From the NCBI GenBank assembly GCA_029776255.1, contig JAKOTN010000067.1, positions 1-40,062 of the forward strand: 40,062 nucleotides of DNA. Reading direction: 5' to 3'. The notes below the pieces were generated by a model that did no database searches, had not been told where the DNA came from, and saw only the letters and a list, made by a program, of their open reading frames with translations. This document shows positions 8,074-18,144 of this stretch, one piece after another. The stretch comes from Pseudomonadota bacterium. Lineage in GTDB: Bacteria; Pseudomonadota; Gammaproteobacteria; Burkholderiales; Rhodocyclaceae. A program made the translations under genes and the position numbers. Each line of letters opens with the position of its first letter. The first letter of the stretch is position 1.

Positions 8074-10938
8074 TTACAGCGTCCTGGCGACTTCCGTGAC
8101 GTCGTAGGCTTCGACTTGGTCGCCTTCTTCGTACGCGCTGAAGTTCTTCAGCGACAGACCGCACTCGAAGCCGCCGCGCACTTCCTTGACGTCGTCCTTG
8201 AAACGCTTGAGCGATTCGATTTCGCCGTCCCAGACGACGATGTGCTTGCGCAGTACGCGCACGCGTGAACTGCGCTTGACGACCCCTTCCAGGACATAGC
8301 AACCGGCAATGGTGCCGATCCGGGTTGCCCGGAACACTTGCCTGATTTCGACCAGACCGGTGATGTCCTCGCGTTTTTCGGGCGCGAGCATGCCGGACAG
8401 GGCGGATTTGACCTCGTCTACCGCGTCGTAGATGATGTTGTAGTAGCGAATGTCGACGCCCGCCGTTTCCGCTGCCTTGCGCGCGCCGGCATCCGCCCGG
8501 GTATTGAAGCCGATGATGACCGCCTTGGACGCCTGCGCCAGATGCACGTCGGACTCACTGATCGCCCCGACCGCGGCATGAATGACGTTGACCTTGACCT
8601 CGGCGGTGGACAATTTTTGCAGCGACTGCACCAAGGCTTCTTGCGAGCCCTGCACATCGGCCTTGATGATCAATGCCAGCACCTTGGCTTCGGCTTCGGT
8701 CATTTGATCGAGAATGGTTTCGAGATTGGCGGCCTGCTTGGTCGCCAGCTTGACGTCACGGTATTTGCCCTGACGGAAGAGCGCGATTTCACGCGCCTTG
8801 CGCTCGTCGGCCAACACCACGGCTTCCTGTCCGGCGGTAGGCACTTCGGAAAGACCGAGAATTTCGACCGGAATCGACGGCCCCGCTTCCTTGACGGTTT
8901 TGCCGTTCTCGTCGTGCATCGCTCGCACCCGGCCGAAAACCTGACCCGCCAGCAGAATATCGCCTTGGCGCAAAGTGCCTGAAAGAACCAGCATGGTCGC
9001 CACCGGACCGCGCCCGCGGTCGAGACGTGCTTCGATGATCAGTCCTTTCGCCGGTGCCTCTTTCGCCGCCTTGAGCTCCAGCACCTCCGCCTGCAACAGC
9101 ACGTTTTCGAGCAGCTCATCGATACCGGCGCCGGTCTTGGCCGAGACATGCACGAACGGCGCGTCGCCGCCATACTCTTCCGGCACCACCTGTTCGGTCA
9201 CCAGTTCCTGCTTGACGCGCTCGGTATTGGCGCCCGGCTTGTCGATCTTGTTGACCGCCACGATGATCGGCACACCGGCCGCCTTGGCGTGGTGAATGGC
9301 TTCCCGGGTCTGCGGCATGACGCCATCGTCAGCGGCGACCACCAGGATCACCAGGTCGGTGGCCTTGGCGCCGCGCGCGCGCATCGCGGTAAACGCTTCG
9401 TGACCGGGGGTGTCGAGGAAGGTGACCATGCCGCGGTCGGTCTGCACATGGTAGGCGCCGATATGCTGGGTGATGCCGCCCGCCTCGCCGCTGGCGACGC
9501 GGGTACGGCGAATGTAATCGAGCAGCGAGGTCTTGCCGTGGTCGACGTGACCCATCACCGTGACCACCGGCGCCCGCGGTTCCAATGGCACGTCCACCTG
9601 ATCGACCGAATCGTCGAGGAAGGCATCGGGGTCGTCGAGCTTGGCGGCAAACGCCTTGTGGCCCATTTCCTCGACGATGATCATCGCCGTTTCCTGATCG
9701 AGCACCTGGTTGATGGTGACCATCGAACCCATCTTCATCAGCGACTTGATCACCTCGGTCGCCTTGACCGCCATTTTGTGCGCGAGATCGGCGACGGAGA
9801 TGGTTTCGGGGACATACACCTGATGAATCACCGGATCGACCGGCAACTGGAAGGAATGCTGCTCGTCGTCGGCGCCGCCGCCACGACCTGGCCGCTTGCC
9901 ATGCTTGGCGTCGCGCCAACCCGACGCGCCGGTCGCGCCACGCGTCTTGAGTCCCGGACGCTTGTTGGCGCCTTCGTTTTTCCACGGTCCCTTTTTGTCG
10001 GCGACCTTCTTTTCCGGCGCTTTCTTGTCGCCGGTTTTTTTGTCACCGGGAGTCGCCGGCTTGGCCGCCGGTTTATGAATCGTTTTATCTTCGGCGGGCC
10101 GTTCACTGGCCGTTTGCGCGGCCGCCTGCTTGGCGACGACCGCCGCTTTGGCAGCGTTGGCTTTTTCCTCGGCGTCCTGCTTCAGGCGCGCGAGATCCGC
10201 GGTGCGCTGCTGCTTGCTCTTGAATTCCGCTTCTTGAATCGCCCGCAGTTCCGCGTTCCGCCGCTCCTCTTCCGCGCGCAAACGCTGCTGCTCCTCGCCG
10301 ATGATCGATGCGCGAGTCACCACTTTCTTGGTGCCTGGCCTGGTGTCGGTTCCCGGTTCGGGTTTTGCCGGCACGCCCTTGCCATCGGCGTGCCGCTCCG
10401 GCCTCGTTTTGGTGGCCGTCGCGGACTTGATCCCAGGTGGGGAATCAACCAGCGGTTCCGGCATCTTCACCTCTTCGACCGGTGGCGTGGGCGCGGCCTC
10501 GACCACGGGTTCGGCGCTAACGATGGCAACAACGGGTTCGACGATAGCCACCGGCGGCGCAACAGGCTCGACCACCGTCGCCGTCTCGACGAGCGCCTCC
10601 TCTTCCGCTGACGGCGCCTTCTCGGCGCGCGCCTCCGGGACATCGCGCTTGACCAGCACGCGTTTCTTGCGCACCTCCACCTGCACGGTATGCGACTTGC
10701 CGTGCGCATCCTGCGCCCGAATCTCGGTCGTTTCCTTGCGTGTCAAAGTGATCTTGGTCTTGGCTTCTGCCTGGCCGTGGGACCGCCGCAGATAGTCAAG
10801 CAGTCTGGATTTGTCCTGCTCGGACAGGATATCGTCGGCCTGCTTCTTGGCCACGCCGGCTTTCTGCAATTGCTCGAGCAGCGTACCAGCAGGCATCTTC
10901 AACTGCGTGGCAAATTGGGCAACACTTGTTTGCGCCAT
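8074..10938 (-). CDS. infB: translation initiation factor IF-2
   Basis: IF-2 is the GTPase that brings fMet-tRNA to the 30S subunit and promotes subunit joining. In the 954 residues one sees the small IF2 N-domain (about 1-55), a long Ala/Lys/Glu/Pro-rich linker (about 95-370), a second N-domain ([16 protein letters not shown] onward, about 375-430), and the G domain with GHVDHGKTS (about 462-470), DTPGHEAF and [11 protein letters not shown]. The C-terminal domains that bind fMet-tRNA end in [18 protein letters not shown]. The ATG is preceded by GGGAAAGAGGAATTC, a strong ribosome-binding site. nusA lies 19 bases upstream. Confidence 0.97.
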   Translation of the reverse strand: MAQTSVAQFATQLKMPAGTLLEQLQKAGVAKKQADDILSEQDKSRLLDYLRRSHGQAEAKTKITLTRKETTEIRAQDAHGKSHTVQVEVRKKRVLVKRDVPEARAEKAPSAEEEALVETATVVEPVAPPVAIVEPVVAIVSAEPVVEAAPTPPVEEVKMPEPLVDSPPGIKSATATKTRPERHADGKGVPAKPEPGTDTRPGTKKVVTRASIIGEEQQRLRAEEERRNAELRAIQEAEFKSKQQRTADLARLKQDAEEKANAAKAAVVAKQAAAQTASERPAEDKTIHKPAAKPATPGDKKTGDKKAPEKKVADKKGPWKNEGANKRPGLKTRGATGASGWRDAKHGKRPGRGGGADDEQHSFQLPVDPVIHQVYVPETISVADLAHKMAVKATEVIKSLMKMGSMVTINQVLDQETAMIIVEEMGHKAFAAKLDDPDAFLDDSVDQVDVPLEPRAPVVTVMGHVDHGKTSLLDYIRRTRVASGEAGGITQHIGAYHVQTDRGMVTFLDTPGHEAFTAMRARGAKATDLVILVVAADDGVMPQTREAIHHAKAAGVPIIVAVNKIDKPGANTERVKQELVTEQVVPEEYGGDAPFVHVSAKTGAGIDELLENVLLQAEVLELKAAKEAPAKGLIIEARLDRGRGPVATMLVLSGTLRQGDILLAGQVFGRVRAMHDENGKTVKEAGPSIPVEILGLSEVPTAGQEAVVLADERKAREIALFRQGKYRDVKLATKQAANLETILDQMTEAEAKVLALIIKADVQGSQEALVQSLQKLSTAEVKVNVIHAAVGAISESDVHLAQASKAVIIGFNTRADAGARKAAETAGVDIRYYNIIYDAVDEVKSALSGMLAPEKREDITGLVEIRQVFRATRIGTIAGCYVLEGVVKRSSRVRVLRKHIVVWDGEIESLKRFKDDVKEVRGGFECGLSLKNFSAYEEGDQVEAYDVTEVARTL

Positions 10939-10957
10939 ATGAATTCCTCTTTCCCGC

Positions 10958-12430
10958 TTACTCGAACCAGTGCGCGCGCGCCGTGGTAATTAATTGTTTC
11001 GCCCTTTGGGCATCGATGCCGGTCATCTCGGTGAGTTCATCGACCGCCAGATCGGCCAGATCGTCGCGCGTCTTGATCCCGCTGCTGGCCAGTTTGCCTG
11101 CCAACGTTTTATCCATGCCTTCGAGACCCAGCATGTCGTCGGACACGTCGCCGATTTTCTCCTCGGTGACGATGGCCTCGGTCAGTAAAACGTTGCGTGC
11201 CCGCTCCCGAAGTTCCTGCACCGTCGCCTCATCGAAGGACTCGATTTCGAGCATCTCGTGAAGCGGCACGTAGGCCACCTCTTCAAGAGTCGAAAACCCT
11301 TCTTCGATCAGGATGTTGGCGACTTCTTCATCGACGTCGAGCCTTTCCATGAACAATACGCGGATCGCCGCCGCCTCCGCCTCGACCATGGTTTTCGACT
11401 CTTCCTCGGTCATCAGGTTGATCGTCCAGCCCGTCAATTCCGACGCCAACCGAACGTTCTGCCCACCGCGGCCGATGGCGATCGCCAGATTTTGCTCGTC
11501 GACGACCACATCCATGCAGTGCTTCTCTTCATCGACGATGATCGAACTGACTTCCGCCGGCGCCAGCGCGCCGATGACGAACTGGGCCGGATCGGACGAC
11601 CAGAGCACGATATCGACCCGCTCGCCAGCCAACTCGTTGGTCACCGCCGTCACCCGCATGCCGCGCATGCCGACGCAAGTACCGATCGGATCGATGCGCT
11701 GGTCGTTGGACTTGACGGCGATCTTGGCGCGCATGCCAGCATCGCGCGCGGCCGCCTTGATTTCCAGCAGCCCGTCGTCGACTTCCGGGACCTCCTGGGC
11801 GAACAGTTTGATGATGAACTCCGGCGCGGTTCGCGACAGGATCAACTGCGGTCCGCGCGCCGAGCGGTCGATGCGCAACAGGTACGCCTTGACGCGGTCG
11901 CCGACCCGCAGGTTTTCCCGCGGGATCATTTGATCGCGCGGCAACAAGGCCTCGACCTTACCCGTCTCGATGATCGCGTTGCCGCGCTCCATGCGCTTGA
12001 CGCTGCCGGTGACCAAGTGCTCCTTGCGACTCAGGAAGTCATTGAGAATCTGCTCGCGCTCGGCATCGCGAATTTTTTGCAGGATCACCTGTTTGGCCGC
12101 CTGCGCGCCGATGCGCCCGAAATCGATGGGTTCCAGCGCCTCTTCGAGAAAATCGCCAATCTCCACCTCGGGGTCCTGTTTGACGGCATCCGACAAGGGA
12201 ATCTGATGCTCGTCGTGCAGGAAGTCGGCATCGGCGACGATTTCCCAGCGGCGAAAGGTTTCGAAATCGCCGGTTTCACGATCGACCACCACCCGTACGT
12301 TGGCGTCGTCGTGGACGCGCTTTTTGGTCGCCGACGCCAACGCCATTTCCAGCGCCCCAAAGACAATGTCCTTGGTGACGTTTTTTTCACGCGCCAGCAC
12401 ATCCACCAGCAGCAAGATTTCGCGGCTCAT
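10958..12430 (-). CDS. nusA: transcription termination/antitermination protein NusA
   Basis: NusA binds RNA polymerase, increases pausing and intrinsic termination, and takes part in rRNA antitermination. Order in the 490 residues: the RNAP-binding N-domain (1-125), S1 (about 130-200, [18 protein letters not shown]), and KH1 and KH2 (about 225-345, with [12 protein letters not shown] and [13 protein letters not shown]). Two C-terminal helix-hairpin repeats (about 360-490) follow, as in other proteobacteria. A near-perfect AGGAGGTGA ribosome-binding site precedes the ATG, and the rimP stop codon TAG lies within it. The operon leader carries two terminator-like hairpins, a plausible target for NusA feedback. 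Confidence 0.97.
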   Translation of the reverse strand: MSREILLLVDVLAREKNVTKDIVFGALEMALASATKKRVHDDANVRVVVDRETGDFETFRRWEIVADADFLHDEHQIPLSDAVKQDPEVEIGDFLEEALEPIDFGRIGAQAAKQVILQKIRDAEREQILNDFLSRKEHLVTGSVKRMERGNAIIETGKVEALLPRDQMIPRENLRVGDRVKAYLLRIDRSARGPQLILSRTAPEFIIKLFAQEVPEVDDGLLEIKAAARDAGMRAKIAVKSNDQRIDPIGTCVGMRGMRVTAVTNELAGERVDIVLWSSDPAQFVIGALAPAEVSSIIVDEEKHCMDVVVDEQNLAIAIGRGGQNVRLASELTGWTINLMTEEESKTMVEAEAAAIRVLFMERLDVDEEVANILIEEGFSTLEEVAYVPLHEMLEIESFDEATVQELRERARNVLLTEAIVTEEKIGDVSDDMLGLEGMDKTLAGKLASSGIKTRDDLADLAVDELTEMTGIDAQRAKQLITTARAHWFE

Positions 12431-12444
12431 CTCTTCTTCACCTC

Positions 12445-12912
12445 CTAAACCAGCCTGTCACTCGATTTCGTCAGCTCGTAACTGGGCACCAGCCGAGCCT
12501 TGTCAATAGCTTCCAAATCGAACTCGAATTCGCCGGCATCGACACTCAAGCGAATCTTGCCCTCCCGTACACCGCGCAGAACACCGTTGAAGTTGCGGCG
12601 ACCATTCAGCGGCAACCGCAGCCTGAGCGTGATTTCCGAACCCGCGAAACGTTCGAAATCGGCCACTTTCTTCAAAACACGGTCCATCCCCGGCGACGAA
12701 ACTTCCAAACGATCGTAGTCGACCTCTTCAACCATCAGGACGCGCGACAACTGGTTGCTGACTAGCGCGCAGTCCTCCACGTCCACTCCGCGCGGTTTTT
12801 CCGGCTTGTCGATGAAGACGCGCAGGACGCGACCATGCGGACTACGCTCGAGATCGACCAACTCGTAGCCGAGACCGGTGACCGTTTTTTCCAGAATTCC
12901 GTGGACATCCAT
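12445..12912 (-). CDS. rimP: ribosome maturation factor RimP
   Basis: RimP assists 30S assembly around the S12/S5 region. The protein (155 residues from the ATG at 12912) shows the family pattern [23 protein letters not shown], then [18 protein letters not shown], the signature [14 protein letters not shown], and the C-terminal SH3-like part. A TTG at 12924 is in frame but lies in the terminator T-run. The start has almost no ribosome-binding site: the 11 bases between T-run and ATG are GTTTGCAGCC-like. Initiation may therefore be weak or depend on the leader. It is the first gene of the rimP-nusA-infB-rbfA-truB operon. Confidence 0.93.
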   Translation of the reverse strand: MDVHGILEKTVTGLGYELVDLERSPHGRVLRVFIDKPEKPRGVDVEDCALVSNQLSRVLMVEEVDYDRLEVSSPGMDRVLKKVADFERFAGSEITLRLRLPLNGRRNFNGVLRGVREGKIRLSVDAGEFEFDLEAIDKARLVPSYELTKSSDRLV

Positions 12913-12922
12913 GGCTGCAAAC

Positions 12923-12944
12923 AAAAAATGGGCGAAACGCCCAT
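12923..12944 (-). terminator. second leader hairpin with T-run, just before rimP
   Basis: On the minus strand ATGGGCG pairs perfectly with CGCCCAT around TTT and is followed at once by TTTTTTG. This is a textbook intrinsic terminator shape. It ends 10 bases before the rimP ATG, inside the transcript expected from the promoter at 12989-13017. Confidence 0.8.
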
Positions 12945-12949
12945 CCCCG

Positions 12950-12971
12950 AAAAAATTGCCCCCTGGGGGGC
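12950..12971 (-). terminator. first leader hairpin with T-run, upstream of rimP
   Basis: On the minus strand GCCCCC and GGGGGC flank a 2-base centre (the real loop is probably four bases) and are followed by AA and TTTTTT. It lies immediately upstream of the second terminator-like hairpin and downstream of the predicted rimP promoter. It could also serve to end rluB-operon transcripts. Confidence 0.7.
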
Positions 12972-12988
12972 GAGCGGAAAACCGTTGG

Positions 12989-13017
12989 ATTATAACGAGA
13001 ATAGCGGCGCGGGTAAA
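12989..13017 (-). promoter_or_regulatory. sigma-70 type promoter for rimP-nusA-infB-rbfA-truB
   Basis: On the minus strand TTTACC (13017-13012) is separated by exactly 17 bases from a perfect TATAAT (12994-12989). Transcription would start at about 12982, giving a leader of roughly 70 bases that includes both hairpins. It lies between the rluB stop and rimP. Confidence 0.7.
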
Positions 13018-13044
13018 TGCACCCGCGCGCGGACTCGAGATCGT

Positions 13045-14178
13045 TCAGCGCTCACGTCCGACGCGCGCCGTCCGGCCAGGCGACGGGTTGGCCATGCCGA
13101 CGTCGGACAGCAGTTTGCGCACGTCCGCCTCGGTCAACTCAAGAACTCGCCCGCGCTTGAGGTTGGGCGGCAACAGGAACGAGCCGTAGCGAACGCGAAT
13201 CAAACGACTGACCACCACGCCGACGGCCTCGAACATCCGCCGGACTTCGCGATTGCGTCCCTCGAACAATGAGATCCGGTACCAGCGGTTGGCGCCATCG
13301 CCTCCCGCCTCCTGAAAACTGGCGAACCGCGCCACGCCGTCGTCGAGTTCGATACCTTCGAGCAGACGCGCCTTCGCGTCCTCGGGAAGTTCACCAAGAA
13401 TTCGCACCGCGTATTCGCGCACCAGTTGGTAACGCGGATGCATCAAACGGTTGGCGAGATCGCCGGAAGTAGTCAGCAGCAGCAGGCCGCTGGTGTTGAA
13501 ATCGAGACGACCGACCGCCACCCAGCGGCCGGCCGACATCCGGGGCAGCGAGGTAAAAACGTTCGGCCGGTGGTCGGGGTCGTTGCGCGAAACGATCTCG
13601 CCTTCCGGCTTGTGATAGAGGATCACCCGTGGCAGACGGTCGGAGAAGCGCGGTTGTACCAATTTGCCATTGACCTTGATGCGATCACGGGGATGGACCA
13701 CCTGGCCCACCTGCGCCGGCGCGCCATTGACCGTGATGCGGCCGGCGACGATCATCGCCTCCATTTCGCGCCGCGAGCCAATGCCGCTGTTGGCCAGCAA
13801 TTTATGCAGGCGCTCGGGCTTGCCGGCCGGTTCATGTTGGCGCGCACGCCCCGGGGAAAGCGGTTTGCCGCCGGGACGGGCCGGGCCGCGCGGCGGTTCG
13901 GCGGGTGTGGGAACACCGGCCGTCGCCGGTGTCGGCGAGTTCGTCCGCCGGCGATTGTCCTCCGCGCCTTCCGGACGTCGACCGCCGCGCCCGGACAACG
14001 GCGCCACGGCACCGGGACGCGCGGGACTGCGCGGCCTTCCTTTGGCGACCGTCTCTTTCGCCGCGGCCGGTGAATTGGAAAACGCCGCCGCCGACGGTCG
14101 CCGCCGTTGCTCCGAAGACGAACCCGGGCGCGGCGGACGAGGGAAATCGGCGGGAGATCTGCGCTTGTTAGTGGGCAT
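13045..14178 (-). CDS. rluB: 23S rRNA pseudouridine(2605) synthase RluB with long basic N-terminal tail
   Basis: The protein belongs to the RsuA/RluB group. An S4 RNA-binding domain (about 121-170, [20 protein letters not shown]) precedes a catalytic domain with [15 protein letters not shown], which carries the catalytic Asp, followed by [15 protein letters not shown] and [15 protein letters not shown]. The first roughly 120 residues are low-complexity Arg/Pro/Ala/Gly, surely disordered and probably RNA-binding. Similar but often shorter tails are seen in beta-proteobacterial homologues. It overlaps scpB by 11 bases and ends the PHP-yciO-M50-trpS-scpA-scpB-rluB run. Confidence 0.92.
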   Translation of the reverse strand: MPTNKRRSPADFPRPPRPGSSSEQRRRPSAAAFSNSPAAAKETVAKGRPRSPARPGAVAPLSGRGGRRPEGAEDNRRRTNSPTPATAGVPTPAEPPRGPARPGGKPLSPGRARQHEPAGKPERLHKLLANSGIGSRREMEAMIVAGRITVNGAPAQVGQVVHPRDRIKVNGKLVQPRFSDRLPRVILYHKPEGEIVSRNDPDHRPNVFTSLPRMSAGRWVAVGRLDFNTSGLLLLTTSGDLANRLMHPRYQLVREYAVRILGELPEDAKARLLEGIELDDGVARFASFQEAGGDGANRWYRISLFEGRNREVRRMFEAVGVVVSRLIRVRYGSFLLPPNLKRGRVLELTEADVRKLLSDVGMANPSPGRTARVGRER

Positions 14179-14767
14179 CGGTCAGGTCCAGGGTTGAATT
14201 GAGTTGTTCGAGAGGCGGCAGCTCGGCGAGACCGCGCAAGCCGAGGTCGTCGAGAAATTTTCGGGTGGTGGCCAGCAGGGCCGGCCGACCGGGTGTATCG
14301 CGATGGCCGACGGCATCGACCCAGCCACGCTCCTCGAGCACGCGGATGACCTGCGTGGCGACGGTGACGCCGCGAATATCCTCGATGTCGCCACGGGTCA
14401 CCGGCTGGCGATAGGCGATGATCGCCAGCGTTTCGAGCACCGCGCGTGAGTAGCGCGGCGGTTTGTCCGGGTTCAGCCGTTCCAGATACGGCAGGAATTC
14501 GGCGCGCGTCCGGAACCGCCAGCCGCTGGCCACCTGCACCAGTTCCAGCGGCCGAACGCGCCATTCGGCGCGCAATTCGTCGAGCAGCACCCGCAGGACG
14601 TCGTTGTCGATCCGGTCGGCAAACACCTTGCGCAGATCGGACAGCGACAAGGCTTGGCGAGCGCTCAACAGCACCGCCTCCAGCACGCGTTTCGCGTCGG
14701 CTGGCGAGAGCGCCGGTTCGAACGCCGGGTCACTCGGCGGGTGCGGTTCCAGCGTCGCTTCGTTCAT
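14168..14767 (-). CDS. scpB: segregation and condensation protein B (ScpB)
   Basis: ScpB is the winged-helix partner of the SMC-ScpA condensin complex that compacts and separates chromosomes. The 199 residues contain two winged helices: [19 protein letters not shown]... in the first, then [29 protein letters not shown] with the family core, [28 protein letters not shown], and FLDDLGL near the end. The start overlaps the end of scpA by 38 bases and the end overlaps rluB. No smc gene is in the window. Confidence 0.95.
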   Translation of the reverse strand: MNEATLEPHPPSDPAFEPALSPADAKRVLEAVLLSARQALSLSDLRKVFADRIDNDVLRVLLDELRAEWRVRPLELVQVASGWRFRTRAEFLPYLERLNPDKPPRYSRAVLETLAIIAYRQPVTRGDIEDIRGVTVATQVIRVLEERGWVDAVGHRDTPGRPALLATTRKFLDDLGLRGLAELPPLEQLNSTLDLTDAH

Positions 14768-15593
14768 CGGTCAACCTTAAATAAATCGGCGCGAAAGCCT
14801 CGGCCTGCGTCATTTCCAGCAACTGTTCGCGCGCCAGTTCGAGCAAGGCCAGAAAGTGCACCACCAGCACCGGCACGCCCAAGGTCGGATCGAAAAGCTC
14901 GCCGAATTCGACGAAGCCGCCGGCGCCACGTAGTTGCCGGAGAATCGTCGCCATATATTCTCGCACCGACAGTTCTTCGCGCTGCACCAGATGATGGGTA
15001 TGCAATCGGGCCTGCTTGAGAATCGCCGTCCAGGCGTTCCGCAGATCGTCAACGCAAACCGCCGGCTGAGGACGCATCAAGTTTTTCTCGACCCAGACCT
15101 CGATCCAGTCGAAATCGCGCTCCGCTTGCGGCAACGCATTGATTTTGCGAGCCGCCAGTTTCATCTGCTCGTATTCGACCAGACGACGAACCAGTTCGGC
15201 GCGCGGGTCTTCCGCCTCATCGCCCTCGACCGCTTTCGGCCGCGGCAACAGCATCCGCGATTTGATCTCGATCAACATCGCCGCCATGACCAGATAGTCG
15301 GCGGCGAGTTCGAGATTCCGCGCGCGCATCGCTTCGACATAGACAAGGTATTGATCGGTCAACGGCGCCATCGGAATATCGAGCACATTGACGTTGGCCT
15401 TGCGTATCAGATACAGCAACAGGTCGAGCGGCCCTTCGAAAGCGTCGAGCATCACCGCCATGGCGTCGGGCGGAATGTAGAGATCGTGCGGCAACCGTGC
15501 CAGCGGTTCGCCGTAGATGCGCGCCAGCGGGCTGCCGACTGTCTCCGCGGAGCCCTCTTCGAGGGGCGCGATGGACGCCACCGGATCGCTCAT
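14730..15593 (-). CDS. scpA: segregation and condensation protein A (ScpA)
   Basis: ScpA is the kleisin that links SMC heads and binds ScpB. The hallmark [21 protein letters not shown] lies near residue 55, followed by [31 protein letters not shown]. The C-terminal winged helix ([13 protein letters not shown] and [10 protein letters not shown]) is intact. I start at the ATG at 15593, 20 bases past the trpS stop (287 residues). An upstream in-frame ATG at 15743 would overlap trpS by 130 bases and encode basic nonsense. Confidence 0.94.
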   Translation of the reverse strand: MSDPVASIAPLEEGSAETVGSPLARIYGEPLARLPHDLYIPPDAMAVMLDAFEGPLDLLLYLIRKANVNVLDIPMAPLTDQYLVYVEAMRARNLELAADYLVMAAMLIEIKSRMLLPRPKAVEGDEAEDPRAELVRRLVEYEQMKLAARKINALPQAERDFDWIEVWVEKNLMRPQPAVCVDDLRNAWTAILKQARLHTHHLVQREELSVREYMATILRQLRGAGGFVEFGELFDPTLGVPVLVVHFLALLELAREQLLEMTQAEAFAPIYLRLTDERSDAGTAPAE

Positions 15594-15612
15594 CGCCGCC
15601 GGCCAGGGCACG

Positions 15613-16815
15613 TCAACGGTAATGCAGTCCCATGGCGTCGCGGACATCGCGCATCGTCTCGCGCGCCAGGCCGCGCGCCTTGGCATTGCCGTCGTCGATG
15701 ATCGCCCGCACCAGCGCCGGATCGTCGAGATACGGCTGCGCACGTTCGCGCATCGGCGCCTGCTCCTTGAGGATGCCGTCGATCACCGGCTGTTTGCAAT
15801 CCAGACAACCAATGCCGGCGCTGCGGCAACCCTTTTGCACCCAGTCCCGGCAAGCGTCGTCCGAATACACCTGATGCAGTTGCCAAACCGGGCACTTGTC
15901 CGGATCGCCGGCATCGCCGCGGCGAATCCGCGCCGGATCGGTCGGCATGCGGCGCACTTTTTGTGTCACCGAGGCCGCGTCCTCGCGCAAGGTGATGGTG
16001 TTGCCGTAGGATTTCGACATTTTCTGGCCGTCGAGCCCCGGCATCCGCGAGGCTTCGGTCAATAGCGCGCCCGGTTCGACGAGAATCGTCTTGCCGGTGC
16101 CTTCGAGATAGCCGTGCAAACGCTCGCGCTCCACCGGTGTCAGCGCCGGCACTTCGTCGAGCAGCGCGCGCGCTCGCTCGACCGCCACTTGCTCGCCTTC
16201 TTGCTGAAAACGCTTGCGCAACTCGTCGTAGCGGCGGGCGCGCTTGGCGCCAAGCTTGCTCACCGCCTCGCGCGCCTTGTCCTCGAAACCCGGTTCGCGA
16301 CCGTAAAGATGATTGAAACGGCGGGCGATCTCGCGCGAGAACTCGATATGCGGCACCTGATCCTCCCCCACCGGCACCTTGTCGGCGCGATAGATCAGGA
16401 TGTCGGCCGACTGCAACAGCGGATAGCCGAGAAAGCCGTAGGTCGACAAATCCTTGTTTTCCAACTTTTCCTGCTGATCCTTATAGGTCGGGACCCGCTC
16501 CAGCCAGCTCAGCGGGGTCATCATCGACAGCAGCAGATGCAGTTCGGCATGTTCGGGCACCTGCGACTGGATGAAGAGGATCGCGCGCGCCGGGTCGACG
16601 CCGGCGGCCAGCCAGTCGACCAGCATGTCGTGCGACGAACCGACGATACCGTGCGGATCGTCGTACTGTGTAGTCAATGCGTGCCAGTCGGCGACGAAGA
16701 AAAGACAGGGGTATTCGTGCTGGAGCGTGATCCAGTTTTTCAGCACCCCGTGATAGTGCCCGAGGTGCAGGCTACCGGTCGGGCGCATGCCGGAAAGGAC
16801 GCGTTCTGCGTACAT
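15613..16815 (-). CDS. trpS: tryptophan--tRNA ligase
   Basis: This class I synthetase charges tRNA-Trp. GSLHLGHYHG (about 15-24) is the HIGH motif and GQKMSKSYGN the KMSKS loop. The 400 residues include the insertion between these motifs (about 185-265, rich in Glu/Arg) that marks the long TrpS form common in beta- and gamma-proteobacteria. The C-terminal GCLDC cysteine pair is present. The ATG lies 16 bases past the M50 protease stop. Both trpS and trpE are in the window, but on opposite strands and in different operons. Confidence 0.96.
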   Translation of the reverse strand: MYAERVLSGMRPTGSLHLGHYHGVLKNWITLQHEYPCLFFVADWHALTTQYDDPHGIVGSSHDMLVDWLAAGVDPARAILFIQSQVPEHAELHLLLSMMTPLSWLERVPTYKDQQEKLENKDLSTYGFLGYPLLQSADILIYRADKVPVGEDQVPHIEFSREIARRFNHLYGREPGFEDKAREAVSKLGAKRARRYDELRKRFQQEGEQVAVERARALLDEVPALTPVERERLHGYLEGTGKTILVEPGALLTEASRMPGLDGQKMSKSYGNTITLREDAASVTQKVRRMPTDPARIRRGDAGDPDKCPVWQLHQVYSDDACRDWVQKGCRSAGIGCLDCKQPVIDGILKEQAPMRERAQPYLDDPALVRAIIDDGNAKARGLARETMRDVRDAMGLHYR

Positions 16816-16831
16816 GGTCGGTCTCGAGTGC

Positions 16832-17488
16832 TTAGAAAGGTATTTGAAAGAAAAACTCGACCAGCCCGCCGATCAGATGAATCACCGGGCTGAGCAGCCA
16901 GTTCAGAACGCCGGTGTAGAGCAGCACCAGCAGGATCGGAAAACCGAAAGGCTCGATTCTCGCGAACTGCCAGGCGAGACGCGACGGCAACAGGCTGACG
17001 GCGATCCGCCCGCCATCGAGCGGCGGCAAGGGAAAGAGATTGAGCACCATCAAGGCCAGATTGATCGACATGCCGAACTCGGCCATGCGCGTCATCGGCA
17101 AGGTGAAGAAATTCATCGGCAACAGCCAGGCGAGCTTGGCCAGCAACGCCCAGCCGAGCAGCATCGCGAAGTTGGCCCCCGGTCCGGCCGCCGCCACCCA
17201 CAGCATGTCGGCCTTGGGGTGGCGCAAGCGGCCGAAATTGACCGGCACCGGCTTGGCCCAGCCGAACAAGATGCCACCGGTGGTCAACAGCAGCAGCAGC
17301 ACCGGCACGAGGATGGTGCCGATCGGGTCGATATGCTTGAGCGGATTGGCGGTGATCCGCCCTTCCTGCCAAGCCGTCGGGTCGCCGAAGTGCCGCGCCG
17401 CGTAACCGTGCGCCGCCTCGTGCAAGGTAATCGCCAGAACCACCGGCAAGGCGGCGATGGCGATGGTCGGGATCAAGGAAGCGTCCAT
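16832..17488 (-). CDS. site-2 protease family (M50) membrane metalloprotease
   Basis: This short rhomboid-sized M50 protein is a likely inner-membrane zinc protease. The metal motif HEAAH is at residues 23-27 in the first membrane helix, and the third ligand motif NLFPLPPLDGGRI lies in a later helix. There are about five hydrophobic segments and no PDZ domain. This compact group, often beside trpS and scpA in beta-proteobacteria, has no established substrate. An in-frame TTG at 17512 overlaps the upstream gene by 14 bases; I prefer the ATG at 17488. Confidence 0.9.
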   Translation of the reverse strand: MDASLIPTIAIAALPVVLAITLHEAAHGYAARHFGDPTAWQEGRITANPLKHIDPIGTILVPVLLLLLTTGGILFGWAKPVPVNFGRLRHPKADMLWVAAAGPGANFAMLLGWALLAKLAWLLPMNFFTLPMTRMAEFGMSINLALMVLNLFPLPPLDGGRIAVSLLPSRLAWQFARIEPFGFPILLVLLYTGVLNWLLSPVIHLIGGLVEFFFQIPF

Positions 17489-17498
17489 CTGTAGGTGC

Positions 17499-18125
17499 TC
17501 AGTCAAGGCCAAGTGGCGCCAGCGCGCCGAGGCCGGCGCGGACCAACAGCGGCACCGAGCCAGTCAGGTCGACCACGGTGGTCGGCTCGACACCGCAATA
17601 ACCGCCGTCGAGAATCAGTTCAAGCTGGCTGTCGAGGCGATCCCGGATTTCCCAACCGTCGGTCAGCGGCGCATCGTCGCCGGCGACGATCAAGGTCGAG
17701 GTCAGCAGCGGCTCGCCAAGTTCCTCAAGCAAGGCCAGCGCCACCGCATGCGCCGGCACGCGCAGACCGATCGTCTTGCGCTTGGGATGCATCACGCGCC
17801 GCGGCAATTCGCGGGTGCCTTCGAGAATGAAAGTGTAGCTGCCGGGCGTCGTCGCCTTGAGCAGACGGTAACGCGCATTGTCGACACGCGCGAACTGGCC
17901 AATCTGCGACAGGTCGCGGCACATCAGCGTCAGGTGGTGCCGGTCGTCGACACCGCGCAAAGCGCGTATGCGCTCGACCGCCGCCTTGTCGCCGAGGTGG
18001 CAACCGAGCGCGTAACTGGAATCGGTCGGCAAGGCGATCAACCCGCCTTGGCGTACCGCTTGCGCCGCTTGCTGCAACAAACGCGACTGCGGATTGTCCG
18101 GATGAATCGAAACGTAGTGAGCCAT
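17499..18125 (-). CDS. YciO/Sua5/YrdC-family protein (L-threonylcarbamoyladenylate synthase-like)
   Basis: The 208 residues carry the YrdC fold: GGLIALPTDSSYALGCHLGD, the basic RGVDDRHHLTLMCRDLSQ nucleotide-binding loop, GSYTFILEGT, KTIGLRVPAHA and the C-terminal TTVVDLT. True TsaC/Sua5 proteins make threonylcarbamoyl-AMP for tRNA t6A. The wording of the loops (DSSYALG, HLTLMC) is closer to the YciO branch, whose role in t6A is uncertain. The ATG follows the PHP gene stop by 19 bases. Confidence 0.88.
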   Translation of the reverse strand: MAHYVSIHPDNPQSRLLQQAAQAVRQGGLIALPTDSSYALGCHLGDKAAVERIRALRGVDDRHHLTLMCRDLSQIGQFARVDNARYRLLKATTPGSYTFILEGTRELPRRVMHPKRKTIGLRVPAHAVALALLEELGEPLLTSTLIVAGDDAPLTDGWEIRDRLDSQLELILDGGYCGVEPTTVVDLTGSVPLLVRAGLGALAPLGLD

Positions 18126-18144
18126 TGGGGGACCTCCTCGAGGC

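Noticed and set aside
9148-10611. A 487-codon open frame on the plus strand
   Set aside because: It is antisense to infB, rich in His/Arg/Leu without any family, and results from the GC bias of the infB coding frame.
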